This document shows positions 16,190 to 24,034 of a DNA stretch of 24,776 nucleotides, one piece after another. A program made the position numbers and the translations under genes. The stretch comes from Flavobacteriaceae bacterium. Lineage in GTDB: Bacteria; Bacteroidota; Bacteroidia; Flavobacteriales; Flavobacteriaceae. Position 1 is the stretch's first letter. Every line of letters begins with the position of its first letter. The stretch lies in contig JABDLH010000014.1 of NCBI GenBank assembly GCA_013003145.1, positions 1 through 24,776 on the forward strand. The letters are read 5' to 3'. The notes below the pieces were generated by a model. It saw only the letters and a program-made list of their open reading frames with translations. It was not told the origin of the DNA and made no database searches.

Positions 16190-16729
16190 TTATAGACTAT
16201 TCGTAAATTCTCTTTTAATATTATTCAGTTGCGTCGCGATGCTGGCATCGTACTGCATATCCCCTATCCTCAGGACAAATCCTCCAAGGATATCCTCGTC
16301 CACTTTGTTGGTCAGGGTAACTTTATTTTCTGTCATGGAAGCGATCTGCTTCAAGGCCTTCTTTTCTATGTCTTCGGTCATAGGAACAGCGGTGGTGATC
16401 ACAGCTTCTTCCTCTCCTTTTTTCTCCTTGTACAAGACCAGGTATTTGAACGCCACTTCTCTCAGCATCCCAATCCTTTTGTTGTCAACAAGCATAGTCA
16501 GTACGCCTTCGGTCATTGGGTTCATCCCCTCAAACAGCGCGATCAAAGCTTCTTTTTTAGCAGACCCTTTAATCACGGGGTTCCCCAGCATATCCTCAAC
16601 CCCTTTGTTAGAAGAAACGGTCTGTACGATCTGTTGCATATCCTGCTCAACAGCATCGGCCACCTTCTTCTCAAGGGCCAGGTCCAGGATTGCCCTGGCG
16701 TATCGTATTGCGGCTCTGGAATCGTTCAT
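16190..16729 (-). CDS. atpH: ATP synthase delta subunit
   Basis: The 179-residue delta subunit (OSCP type) that caps the alpha/beta hexamer and holds the b-subunit stalk. Typical features are the N-terminal helical domain (AAIRYARAILDLALEKKV, VSSNKGVEDMLGNPVIKGSAKKEALIALF) and the C-terminal GGFVLRIGDMQYDASIATQLNNIKREF block. It starts 4 nt after the atpF stop, which indicates translational coupling of the two stator genes. No unusual features. Confidence 0.96.
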   Translation of the reverse strand: MNDSRAAIRYARAILDLALEKKVADAVEQDMQQIVQTVSSNKGVEDMLGNPVIKGSAKKEALIALFEGMNPMTEGVLTMLVDNKRIGMLREVAFKYLVLYKEKKGEEEAVITTAVPMTEDIEKKALKQIASMTENKVTLTNKVDEDILGGFVLRIGDMQYDASIATQLNNIKREFTNSL

Positions 16730-16733
16730 GAGC

Positions 16734-17237
16734 TTATGCGTTCATTTTTATATCCCCCAACAAAGAATCAACCAGTTCCAGTTGTTTCTTGTTTTCAGAC
16801 AATTTTTCTTTAAGCACCTTTTCGGCAATGGCTACGGAAAGCTCTGCCACCTGGTTCTTGATATCAGCAACAGCGGCCTTTTTCTCACTTTCAATAGTGA
16901 GTTGCGCCTGCTTGATCATCTTATCACCTTCTACCTTGGCCAGGTCACGGGCATCGGAAACAATCTTATCTTTTATCTCCCTTGCCTCTTTTAACATAGA
17001 CTCTCGCTCTGCCCTTGCTTCTTTCAGTAACTTCTCACTGTCTGCAGTAACATTCTGCATCTCTCTCTTGGCATCCTCTGCGGCAGCAAGTGCACTACGG
17101 ATTCCTTCCTCACGGTCGTTTACCGCGTTGAGGATGGGTCCCCATGCAAACTTTCTAAGTAACCCCAGTAAGATGAGGAACAATACGGTCATCCAGACGA
17201 ACAGGCCTAACGAAAAATCGGATAATAGCTTTTCCAT
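16734..17237 (-). CDS. atpF: ATP synthase b subunit
   Basis: The 167-residue stator subunit. An N-terminal membrane helix (about 9-28, LGLFVWMTVLFLILLGLLRK) with the conserved FAWGPI junction is followed by a long charged coiled coil (about 36-155) rich in A, K and E. Two copies are needed per enzyme. The gene follows atpE after 81 nt containing a terminator-like hairpin, and an A/T-rich stretch of about 30 nt precedes its ATG. Confidence 0.97.
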   Translation of the reverse strand: MEKLLSDFSLGLFVWMTVLFLILLGLLRKFAWGPILNAVNDREEGIRSALAAAEDAKREMQNVTADSEKLLKEARAERESMLKEAREIKDKIVSDARDLAKVEGDKMIKQAQLTIESEKKAAVADIKNQVAELSVAIAEKVLKEKLSENKKQLELVDSLLGDIKMNA

Positions 17238-17265
17238 ATGTTTTTATTTTATGCTTTTAATTTTT

Positions 17266-17307
17266 AAAAAGGCAAGGGCCACAACCAACCGTTATGGCCT
17301 GTTGCCT
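17266..17307 (-). terminator. Terminator-like attenuator between atpE and atpF
   Basis: On the minus strand the stem AGGCAA-(CA)-GGCC pairs with GGCC-(C)-TTGCCT (17296-17307 with 17270-17280; 15-nt loop) and runs into TTTTT. It lies about 11 nt after the atpE stop. As an imperfect terminator it could end part of the transcripts after the c-subunit gene, or stabilise an atpE 3' end. Confidence 0.55.
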
Positions 17308-17318
17308 CATTTTTTGGG

Positions 17319-17522
<204 letters not shown>

Positions 17523-17577
17523 TTAAAAATTAAAAAAAATTCATTCTAAACTGCTACCACCGGGCAACAGACACTCC

Positions 17578-18705
17578 TTATAAATGAGCGATTTCTCCTT
17601 CGTGCTCCTCGTGGTGTTCTTCCGAGGCAAAACCGAAGTACAGGGCAGACAACATCGTAAAGATATACGCCTGCAATAGCGCCACCAACACTTCTATCAA
17701 CGAGATAGCGAATGCCAATGCAAAAGATAATGGGCTACCGATCCAACTCTTAAAAATGAACATCAGCCCGATAAGACTCATCAATACAATGTGGCCCGCG
17801 GTCATGTTCGCATACAAACGGATCAGCAGCGAAAAAGGTTTAACTATAGTTCCCAGCAATTCGATAGGAATAAGAATAATGTACAATGGAACCTTTGCGT
17901 ACCATGGCATGGTATCTCCAAGTGGATCAAAAAGGTGTTTCCAGTATGTTTTGGTCCCCGTAAAAGAGGTGATCAGGAATGTCATCAGTGCAAGTGCGAA
18001 TGTAATCGCGATGTTCCCGGTTACATTGACTCCCAGCGGAGTTAAGCCAAAAATGTTCAGGAACCAGATAAAGAAGAAAATGGTCAGCAGGAATGGCATA
18101 TACCTGCGGTAACGCTTCTCCCCGATATTTGGCCTGGCAATCTCATCCCTGATATAAAGCACTATCGGCTCCATAAAACGACCGAATCCTTTAGGCATGT
18201 TATTGTTCTTGGCATAAGACCTTGCAAGGCTGCTGAAGATCCACAGGATCAGAAGACCGGTAATGAAAATCATTACCACGTTCTTGGTTATAGAAAGATC
18301 GAGCGGCTTTTCATTGAGGACCTTGTGCTCCTCATTGTAGCGGATCTCACCATCTGCATTGGTCTCATAGATCTTGTTGTGGTATAACTTATAGTAAGAA
18401 CCGTCCACTTCGGCCAGGGTTTCTCCATGGTGGAACCTGGATGATGAAAAGACTTTCAGGCCTTCATCCCAAAGAATAACCGGTAACGGAACATCTACAT
18501 AGACATGCTCGCCGTTATCTTTAGTATAAGAAAATAAAGAGAAGGAGTGAGAATCTTTCAAGTGATGCTCAATGTATTCCTTGATCTCTGTCTTCTTGTC
18601 TTTTTCAGGTGCTTCTCCAGCTTCTTTTGCATCCTTCGCGAAGCCTGTGAAGCTCATCAGAAGTGCAGAAACAATTAGAAATTTACTCAGTAATGTATTT
18701 CGCAT
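17578..18705 (-). CDS. atpB: ATP synthase a subunit with extended periplasmic N-terminal domain
   Basis: At 375 residues this is about 100 longer than E. coli subunit a (271). A signal-peptide-like start (1-23, ending GFA) is followed by a hydrophilic domain to about residue 138 with no match I recognise, then five to six membrane helices. The proton path is intact: Arg296 in LLIRLYANMTAGH equals the essential E. coli Arg210, and His305, Glu338 and Gln345 occupy the positions of Glu219, His245 and Gln252, with the His/Glu pair exchanged relative to E. coli. The C-terminus is His/Glu-rich (EEHHEEHEGEIAHL). A TACATTTG promoter element lies in front of the gene. The extra domain is typical of Bacteroidota, though I cannot assign its role. 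Confidence 0.96.
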   Translation of the reverse strand: MRNTLLSKFLIVSALLMSFTGFAKDAKEAGEAPEKDKKTEIKEYIEHHLKDSHSFSLFSYTKDNGEHVYVDVPLPVILWDEGLKVFSSSRFHHGETLAEVDGSYYKLYHNKIYETNADGEIRYNEEHKVLNEKPLDLSITKNVVMIFITGLLILWIFSSLARSYAKNNNMPKGFGRFMEPIVLYIRDEIARPNIGEKRYRRYMPFLLTIFFFIWFLNIFGLTPLGVNVTGNIAITFALALMTFLITSFTGTKTYWKHLFDPLGDTMPWYAKVPLYIILIPIELLGTIVKPFSLLIRLYANMTAGHIVLMSLIGLMFIFKSWIGSPLSFALAFAISLIEVLVALLQAYIFTMLSALYFGFASEEHHEEHEGEIAHL

Positions 18706-18739
18706 AATGCCCTTACGTATAGGTCCCTAAAAATCCGTG

Positions 18740-18747
18740 CAAATGTA
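18740..18747 (-). promoter_or_regulatory. -7 promoter element upstream of atpB
   Basis: TACATTTG on the minus strand is an exact TAnnTTTG match, with TTTC at the -33 position 19 nt upstream (18767-18770). The predicted leader is about 28 nt. It would let the core atpBEFHAG genes be transcribed apart from the porW-bactofilin-atpZ genes upstream. Confidence 0.6.
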
Positions 18748-18811
18748 AGCTATTATCTCAAAAAGGGAAAAGCATTTTAGCTTTATTTTAAGCTGGTGAA
18801 TGACAGGGTGC

Positions 18812-19216
18812 TTAAGGCTGCTCATTTTCCATATTGCGAAGTATCCTGGCAACCCAGACCGTTTCCCATACCAGGCTTAGTACGTAAGGGATAAAAAACG
18901 CGGCAAATTCCGTACGCGACATCTCCCCGTCGGCCAGATAAGACGGGTAAAAAAGAAGGAAGAAAACGAGGAATTTTAACAGGCTGCCCCCCATGAACAG
19001 GAAACCGATCTGTGAACTCAGCCTATACCTCAGCAAGTATAAGGCGCAGAAAATTACAAACGCCAACACCAGGTTAACCACGTAACAAAGAATAATCTGG
19101 TTTCCGAAAAGCGGGAGTCCCAGCTTGCTTAAAATAAAAAGGTGAATAGCAAATGCCACCCCCATCAGGAGGACGGCGCCTAGCAGGAAAGCTGCCAGGG
19201 CATTCTTGTTGCCCAT
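18812..19216 (-). CDS. Four-helix membrane protein in the atpI position (DUF6168-like)
   Basis: A 134-residue protein with four predicted membrane helices (about 7-29, 41-62, 71-92, 106-126) and very short loops. No catalytic motif is visible. It lies between atpZ (1-nt gap) and atpB, where other bacteria encode AtpI/UncI, which helps c-ring assembly or ion supply. It may be the flavobacterial counterpart, probably of the family listed as DUF6168, but the sequence does not show AtpI motifs that I can recognise, so the role is positional inference. An A/T-rich 106-nt gap with a promoter follows it before atpB. Confidence 0.8.
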   Translation of the reverse strand: MGNKNALAAFLLGAVLLMGVAFAIHLFILSKLGLPLFGNQIILCYVVNLVLAFVIFCALYLLRYRLSSQIGFLFMGGSLLKFLVFFLLFYPSYLADGEMSRTEFAAFFIPYVLSLVWETVWVARILRNMENEQP

Positions 19217-19217
19217 A

Positions 19218-19451
19218 TCAGTACTTGATTTTTTTAATCTGCCTTAGTACCACCCATAGCGCCAATCCAAGGCCCAAAAGTGTCCCGATCAAGGTGAATA
19301 TTTTTTTCTCATTCTCATAATGGGCGTCCAACCATTTACCTCCTTTTGCTCCGAGGTAGATGATGATCCCCATTTCAGCGGCTATGCCGGAAAGTAAGGC
19401 TACGTTCCTTAAGGTGCTGTTCTTCTTTTCAGGTTGTTTTGGCTGCTTCAT
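19218..19451 (-). CDS. atpZ: AtpZ/AtpI-family protein
   Basis: A 77-residue inner-membrane protein with two helices (about 17-34 and 51-69) separated by GAKGGKWLDAHYENEKKIFTLIG, the family signature (small glycine-rich turn, W-L-D, then a short soluble loop). AtpZ proteins are encoded at the head of F-type ATPase operons; in some bacteria they form a magnesium channel or assembly factor with AtpI. The start overlaps the bactofilin gene by 23 bp and the next gene follows 1 nt after the stop, so expression is tightly coupled. Confidence 0.88.
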   Translation of the reverse strand: MKQPKQPEKKNSTLRNVALLSGIAAEMGIIIYLGAKGGKWLDAHYENEKKIFTLIGTLLGLGLALWVVLRQIKKIKY

Positions 19452-19893
19452 TGCTGTTGCCCCTCAGGGGAGCTTTAAATGAGGATGATTTGGTCGGGTT
19501 TTGCTCAGATCCTGTTTTCACAGAACTCTCGCCCTTTCCTTTCATATTACAGTTCGCATTGAAAGTAGCCCCGGGTTCCACAGCTAATTTGGCGACGGAA
19601 ACAGTGCCTTCAATGACCGCAGATGATTTCAGGGTGAGCAGTTCTGAGACCTGTAATTCACCATTGAAATTCCCTTCAATATCGGCGTTCACACATTCTA
19701 CTTTACCATGGATATATCCATCTTTGCCTATGACCACCTTTCCTGAAGTCTTTACGTTGCCATCGAGCTTGCCATCTATACGGAAATCAGCTTCAGAAAT
19801 GATATCTCCCTTTATCTTGGTGTTTTTTCCTATTCGGTTCGGTTGTGCGCCTGTGTCGTTCATAGCTCTGGGTTTTTTGTTGTCTGAAAACAT
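19429..19893 (-). CDS. Bactofilin (polymer-forming cytoskeletal protein)
   Basis: A 154-residue bactofilin. The central DUF583 region (about 22-115) is a repeating right-handed beta-helix: IGKNTKIKGDIISEADFRIDGKLDGNV, KVVIGKDGYIHGKVECVNADIEGNFNGEL, LLTLKSSAVIEGTVSVAKLAVEPGATF. Each turn carries the small-hydrophobic I-x-G spacing of the family. The N- and C-terminal tails are polar and presumably disordered. Bactofilins form membrane-attached, nucleotide-free filaments that organise the cell wall, polarity or motility proteins. It lies 3 nt downstream of porW/sprE and overlaps atpZ, which suggests a link to the secretion/gliding complex. Confidence 0.94.
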   Translation of the reverse strand: MFSDNKKPRAMNDTGAQPNRIGKNTKIKGDIISEADFRIDGKLDGNVKTSGKVVIGKDGYIHGKVECVNADIEGNFNGELQVSELLTLKSSAVIEGTVSVAKLAVEPGATFNANCNMKGKGESSVKTGSEQNPTKSSSFKAPLRGNSNEAAKTT

Positions 19894-19896
19894 GGA

Positions 19897-22455
19897 TTAA
19901 GGTTTTGGGGTTGAAATAAATTGCTGGTAGTCAGCCAGGTTCTTGTGTACTTGGATGGTTTTATAATTATCGGACAAAATTACAAAATTCTCAAAATCAA
20001 TGCGGTAATCCCTATTGATTTTTAAAAGTTCAACATAGCCTAAGGCAAAATCCCTTGACTTAAACCCATGAACCACGACAAATTCTTTTTCCAGGTCATA
20101 GATATCAACAGAGACCTTATTATTATAATTCAGTTCTTTTATAGAATTTTCAAGTCGACCCTTTAATTCCATAGCCTTAGAATGCATATTCCTCCTAAAC
20201 GGGAAGACTACTTTCCAGTTCCCCTGTCCTGCCGGTATATCTTCAGAGGTGAATTCGCGCGGTTCCAGCTTAGGGAGCTGTGCCGCCACAATTTCCTGGG
20301 CTTTTTTCCCTTCGGGCAGGTTGGGATAATTCAGAGCAACGTAGTTCAGGGCCTCCCTGAATTGTTCAAATCCCTGTAGCCGACCTATTGCGTTCGCCTT
20401 TAGCAACTCGAACTTTGCTACGATAGGTTCTCCCGTGTACTGGTTGATGTTTTCCTCGGCACCGGTAATGGTTTTCAGGTATTCCTGTTGTTCAAAAAGT
20501 TCATACAGGGCGGTATACCTGGCCTCCGGGCTGTCCTTGTCCCCTTCCAGAACAGCGCGGGGATTCAGCAGCAGTTCTGCATATCGGGATGAAGGATGTT
20601 CAGAAATAATTCGTTGTTTCATCGCTTCGGCCAGCGCCGGGGACGATTGTTCGTAGATCTTGTACAGGTTGTATTTGGACGGAAGTACGAGCCGTTCTTC
20701 TGGTGCATTGTCCAGAACCGCTTCCAGTTTGGCAGCGGCCAGGTTATACTCCCTGAACTTCTCCTTGTAAATTAACCCCAACTGGTAGTTGGCGAAATTC
20801 CGTTCCTTTTGAAGACTGTCTATCACGGATTGATCCTGGGGAACCCGGTCCATATAAAATTCAAGGGAATAGAGCTGTTCTTCGGGTATGATCTCGCCGG
20901 GCCCGGCCTGGTCCGCATCAGCTATGGTGCCGGCATCATCCCCGCCCAACACCTTGTTCTTATTACTCCATCGCCAGTTATCCTCCAGTTCCCGTTCTCC
21001 CCATTTATTTCTGAATTCGTTCCTGCCGTAACCCAGGGTGGTGATGTTATAGAAATAAAACTTCCCCTGGTTCTCTTTTCCTCCTTTAGACTTACCGAAT
21101 TGTGCAAAACCGGCCGCCTGCTTCTGGTTTTCAACTTTTTCACGGGCTTCAGCAACTGCTTTAAGCTCAGCAATATGATCCCCAAAATAGGCCAGGCGAT
21201 CATCGATACTCATTTCGTAGATCCCAATTACACTATCGGCATAGGCAACCTGAGTTTCGTAATTGACAACTTCTTCCAGGTTATCTCTTTTCTTTTTAAA
21301 GGTGCGGAATTTCTTGGTGTTCTCCGGGAGGTTGTTCAGAACACTATCGTAATAAGCGCCTGCCAATGGGTATTGGTTCTTATCAAAATAAAACTCGGCC
21401 AGCCGCTCGTAATTGAGGGCATTTAATTGTGAGCTACCATTGAGGTCCCTTAATGACTTGTTATAATAGGATATGCCAAGGCTGTCTTCCTGGTAGGCCA
21501 TGTGATATTCTCCAAGCTGGTGATAGATCTTACCCAGAAAGGGCCTGTTCTCCCTATTGTCTTCCATCCTGCTGAGCCATTCTAACAATTCTTCCCTCTT
21601 CCCCGGGCTGGTTTCGGTATTTGCGATCTGCTGCAGTTGAGCATTGACGTAATAGATCCTGGGTGAACTGCGATTCAGGTCTATGACCTTGTTAAACGCG
21701 TAATTAGCACTGTCCGGGTATCCGAGCTGATCATACAATTGCCCGATGATGTAATAGTATCTTCCCTTCTCCGGTTTTTTCCCGGTATAAGCCGCGGCAA
21801 TTTTTAACTGCTGAACGGCAGTATCCGGAATATTTAAATTAATGTAGGCCTGAGCCATCATTGCCCTGGCATCAGCATATTCCTGGTCCTTAAGAGATTC
21901 ATATTTTAAAAGACGCTTTAGGTTCTTAAGCGCCAGTTCCTCGTTCTCTAGCCGGATATTCGTCTTTTCCCTCCAGATCGTAGCTTCATTCAGCTTATCA
22001 CTTTCGGTATACTTCCTGAGGATATAATTAAAAGCCTCCAGGGCGGGGATATAGCGCTGGTCAAAATACCGGGCCTTTCCCAATAATAAGAAGGCCTCAT
22101 CGGTCTGTGGATTTCTTTCAATTCCCCCGATCTCCATACTGTGCTTCTGAATGGCTTTGGTGGCCTTTTCTTCTGCAATCAAAAAATTGGGATTGTTATC
22201 TTCAGAATCCAGCTTAATCTCTTCGGTAACTTCCATCCGCTCTACGGGTAGGATTTCCCAGTAATTATCCCTGTACGCTTCATTAAGGGTTTCCCTTCCT
22301 TTTTCAAAGGCGATGCCCCCATTATACAAGGTGTTGTACTGGGTATTCAGGGCGTGCCAATTGCGGTTGATGAATGTATCTTTCTTCGTAGAACAGGCAT
22401 GGAATAGCATAGCCCCTAATGCGATGGATAATGTAATCTGGTAACGAAGCTTCAA
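19897..22455 (-). CDS. porW: Type IX secretion/gliding lipoprotein PorW/SprE
   Basis: An 852-residue TPR-rich lipoprotein. The start codon is TTG at 22453-22455, preceded by an in-frame TAA and no other start; the next in-frame ATG (residue 15) would cut into the signal peptide. The lipobox is F-H-A-C (Cys21), followed by STKKDTFINRNWHALNTQYN, a conserved stretch of the SprE/PorW family. Many TPR units follow (for example AFLLLGKARYFDQRYIPALEAFNYILRKY), and a basic C-terminal region ends the protein. PorW/SprE is needed for type IX secretion and gliding in Flavobacterium and Porphyromonas and is placed at the outer membrane, where it is reported to link core components. It opens the operon that continues into bactofilin and ATP synthase genes. 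Confidence 0.93.
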   Translation of the reverse strand: MKLRYQITLSIALGAMLFHACSTKKDTFINRNWHALNTQYNTLYNGGIAFEKGRETLNEAYRDNYWEILPVERMEVTEEIKLDSEDNNPNFLIAEEKATKAIQKHSMEIGGIERNPQTDEAFLLLGKARYFDQRYIPALEAFNYILRKYTESDKLNEATIWREKTNIRLENEELALKNLKRLLKYESLKDQEYADARAMMAQAYINLNIPDTAVQQLKIAAAYTGKKPEKGRYYYIIGQLYDQLGYPDSANYAFNKVIDLNRSSPRIYYVNAQLQQIANTETSPGKREELLEWLSRMEDNRENRPFLGKIYHQLGEYHMAYQEDSLGISYYNKSLRDLNGSSQLNALNYERLAEFYFDKNQYPLAGAYYDSVLNNLPENTKKFRTFKKKRDNLEEVVNYETQVAYADSVIGIYEMSIDDRLAYFGDHIAELKAVAEAREKVENQKQAAGFAQFGKSKGGKENQGKFYFYNITTLGYGRNEFRNKWGERELEDNWRWSNKNKVLGGDDAGTIADADQAGPGEIIPEEQLYSLEFYMDRVPQDQSVIDSLQKERNFANYQLGLIYKEKFREYNLAAAKLEAVLDNAPEERLVLPSKYNLYKIYEQSSPALAEAMKQRIISEHPSSRYAELLLNPRAVLEGDKDSPEARYTALYELFEQQEYLKTITGAEENINQYTGEPIVAKFELLKANAIGRLQGFEQFREALNYVALNYPNLPEGKKAQEIVAAQLPKLEPREFTSEDIPAGQGNWKVVFPFRRNMHSKAMELKGRLENSIKELNYNNKVSVDIYDLEKEFVVVHGFKSRDFALGYVELLKINRDYRIDFENFVILSDNYKTIQVHKNLADYQQFISTPKP

Positions 22456-22714
22456 ATCGTACGGTATCTGTTCGTAATCTTAACTGAAAATACGCTTCTT
22501 TATTATACCCGGGCTCCGCTAATTATTGCTTTTTCAAGCTGTGGAATCCCGGGGCTGCCACCGGATGTTCTTTTCGTCAGCTAAATTTCCAAAGGCCATT
22601 ACCAATATTAAAGAAGCGATCTTTTTGATAATGAGTATCCCCACCAACTGCGTATAGCTGCATTTTGAGCTAATTTTTTACTCCTTAGTCATTAATTATA
22701 GTTCCAGCTTTTCT

Positions 22715-22722
22715 TAGTTTTG
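22715..22722 (+). promoter_or_regulatory. -7 promoter element of the oxidoreductase gene
   Basis: TAGTTTTG matches TAnnTTTG exactly, 16 nt before the ATG at 22739, predicting a leader of about 10 nt. The -33 region has only TTAA. The 283-nt gap to porW upstream otherwise shows no gene. Confidence 0.6.
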
Positions 22723-22738
22723 CAACAAATTTGAGAAA

Positions 22739-23788
22739 ATGGTTGATTTTCATCCTCTGGAAGTGACACAGGTCAAAACCCTTACCCCTGATTCTGTCGC
22801 GATAACATTTGGCGTTCCCAAAGAACTGGTACAGACCTTCAATTTTTCTGCAGGCCAGTATATTACTATAAAGAAAGAATTGCGAGGCAAAGAATTGAGA
22901 AGGCCTTATTCTATTAGTTCATCCCCAAAGAAGGACTCACTGACCATCGGGGTGAAACAAGTAGATAAAGGAGGATTTTCTGCCTACGCCAACCAGAAAA
23001 TCAAAGTGGGCGATGTTCTGGATGTACTTCCTCCACAGGGACGGTTTATTTTTAAACCCGCTGAGCAGCCCAGGAATATTGTGGCGTTTGCCGCCGGGAG
23101 TGGCATTACTCCTATTATGAGCATTGCGCGCACGGTCCTGGAAAGCAACCCGAAGAACACTATGGTTCTGCTCTTTGGCAACAAATCTTATAAAGACACC
23201 ATGTTCTATACGGACCTGGTTAAACTGCAATTAGAATACCCGGATCGATTCTTCCTATACTTCACCCTGACCGAGACCCGGGAAGAGGATTCACTTTTTG
23301 GAAGGATAGATACCGCGAACGTGAACTACGTGTTGAATAACAAACACGCAGACACAGCCTTTGACGATTACTATATCTGCGGACCGGAACCGATGATTAA
23401 CCTGGTCACGGACATCCTTGCCGAGAAAGAAATCCCGGAACACAAGATCCATTTTGAGCTATTTACTACGACCGAGATCAGCGATGAACTCCCGGAAAAA
23501 GTAGATGGGAAAACGAAGTTATCCGTCATGCTAGATGATGAGAGCTTCGAATTGGAAATGGACAAAAACACTAAAGTACTGGATGCCGTTCTCAAGGAAA
23601 ACATAGACGCTCCTTATTCCTGCCAGGGTGGGGTATGCAGTACCTGTATCGCCAAGGTTACCGAAGGTTCTGCAGAGATGGTCAAGAACCAAATCCTTAC
23701 CGACGGTGAAATCGCGGATGGTTATATCCTGACCTGCCAGGCACACCCTACGAGCCAGGTGCTTAAAATAGATTACGATGACGTATAA
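22739..23788 (+). CDS. NAD(P)H-dependent flavin/2Fe-2S oxidoreductase (PaaE/ferredoxin-NADP reductase-like)
   Basis: A 349-residue three-domain electron-transfer protein. The FAD domain (about 4-105) has RPYSISS (55-61), the NAD(P) domain (about 110-240) has GSGITP (120-125) and CGPEPM (214-219), and the C-terminal plant-type ferredoxin domain (about 258-349) has all four cluster ligands: Cys295, Cys300, Cys303 and Cys333. The arrangement matches the reductase of phenylacetyl-CoA epoxidase (PaaE), but no paa genes or other oxygenase components are adjacent, so it probably serves another acceptor, such as a fatty-acid desaturase or hydroxylase. It is a single-gene unit with its own promoter and terminator. 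Confidence 0.93.
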   Translation: MVDFHPLEVTQVKTLTPDSVAITFGVPKELVQTFNFSAGQYITIKKELRGKELRRPYSISSSPKKDSLTIGVKQVDKGGFSAYANQKIKVGDVLDVLPPQGRFIFKPAEQPRNIVAFAAGSGITPIMSIARTVLESNPKNTMVLLFGNKSYKDTMFYTDLVKLQLEYPDRFFLYFTLTETREEDSLFGRIDTANVNYVLNNKHADTAFDDYYICGPEPMINLVTDILAEKEIPEHKIHFELFTTTEISDELPEKVDGKTKLSVMLDDESFELEMDKNTKVLDAVLKENIDAPYSCQGGVCSTCIAKVTEGSAEMVKNQILTDGEIADGYILTCQAHPTSQVLKIDYDDV

Positions 23789-23823
23789 AGGATAGCTCTT
23801 TAGCTTCCCAAACAAACTACACG

Positions 23824-23864
23824 GTCGGTTTTCCTCTTTAAAAATGGGAAACCGACTTTTTTTT
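23824..23864 (+). terminator. Rho-independent terminator of the oxidoreductase gene
   Basis: An 11-bp stem with one G-U pair (GTCGGTTTTCC at 23824-23834, GGGAAACCGAC at 23846-23856, 11-nt loop) is followed by eight T (23857-23864). The stem start resembles one arm of the trpS terminator. Confidence 0.92.
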
Positions 23865-23938
23865 GGGCGAATACCCGATATATCATTCACTTCACCCCTT
23901 TACCATTCCGAACCCTTACATCCCCTGAATGTCGAATT

Positions 23939-23952
23939 AGACCAGCAGGTCT
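23939..23952. repeat. Short inverted repeat upstream of the permease gene
   Basis: AGACC-AGCA-GGTCT is a perfect 5-bp inverted repeat, about 83 nt before the permease ATG. It could be an operator half-site pair or a chance match; no regulator is encoded nearby. Confidence 0.25.
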
Positions 23953-24034
23953 GTTTACACTGATGCGATAGTTATAATAGTTCCCGGATTAATTTTTACG
24001 CTTAAATTTATAGGTAACACTTATCGATCGTCCA

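Noticed and set aside
16239..16994. 251-codon plus-strand frame across atpH and atpF
   Set aside because: It is a shadow of two certain ATP synthase genes, with serine/phenylalanine-rich sequence typical of antisense frames.
18765..18800. Overlapping AAAGC/GCTTT and AGCTT/AAGCT repeats after the four-helix gene
   Set aside because: Stems of 5 bp in A/T-rich sequence; too weak to call a terminator.
20809..21426. 205-codon plus-strand frame inside porW
   Set aside because: Antisense to the TPR region of a well-supported gene; no promoter or family features.
22508..22552. Two CCCGGG copies in the gap upstream of porW that could form a 6-bp stem
   Set aside because: CCCGGG is self-complementary, so two nearby copies always pair; flanks do not extend the stem.
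22655..22672. TAGCT/AGCTA stem before a run of T, upstream of the oxidoreductase gene
   Set aside because: Only 5 bp, A/T-rich, and no gene upstream on that strand for it to terminate.
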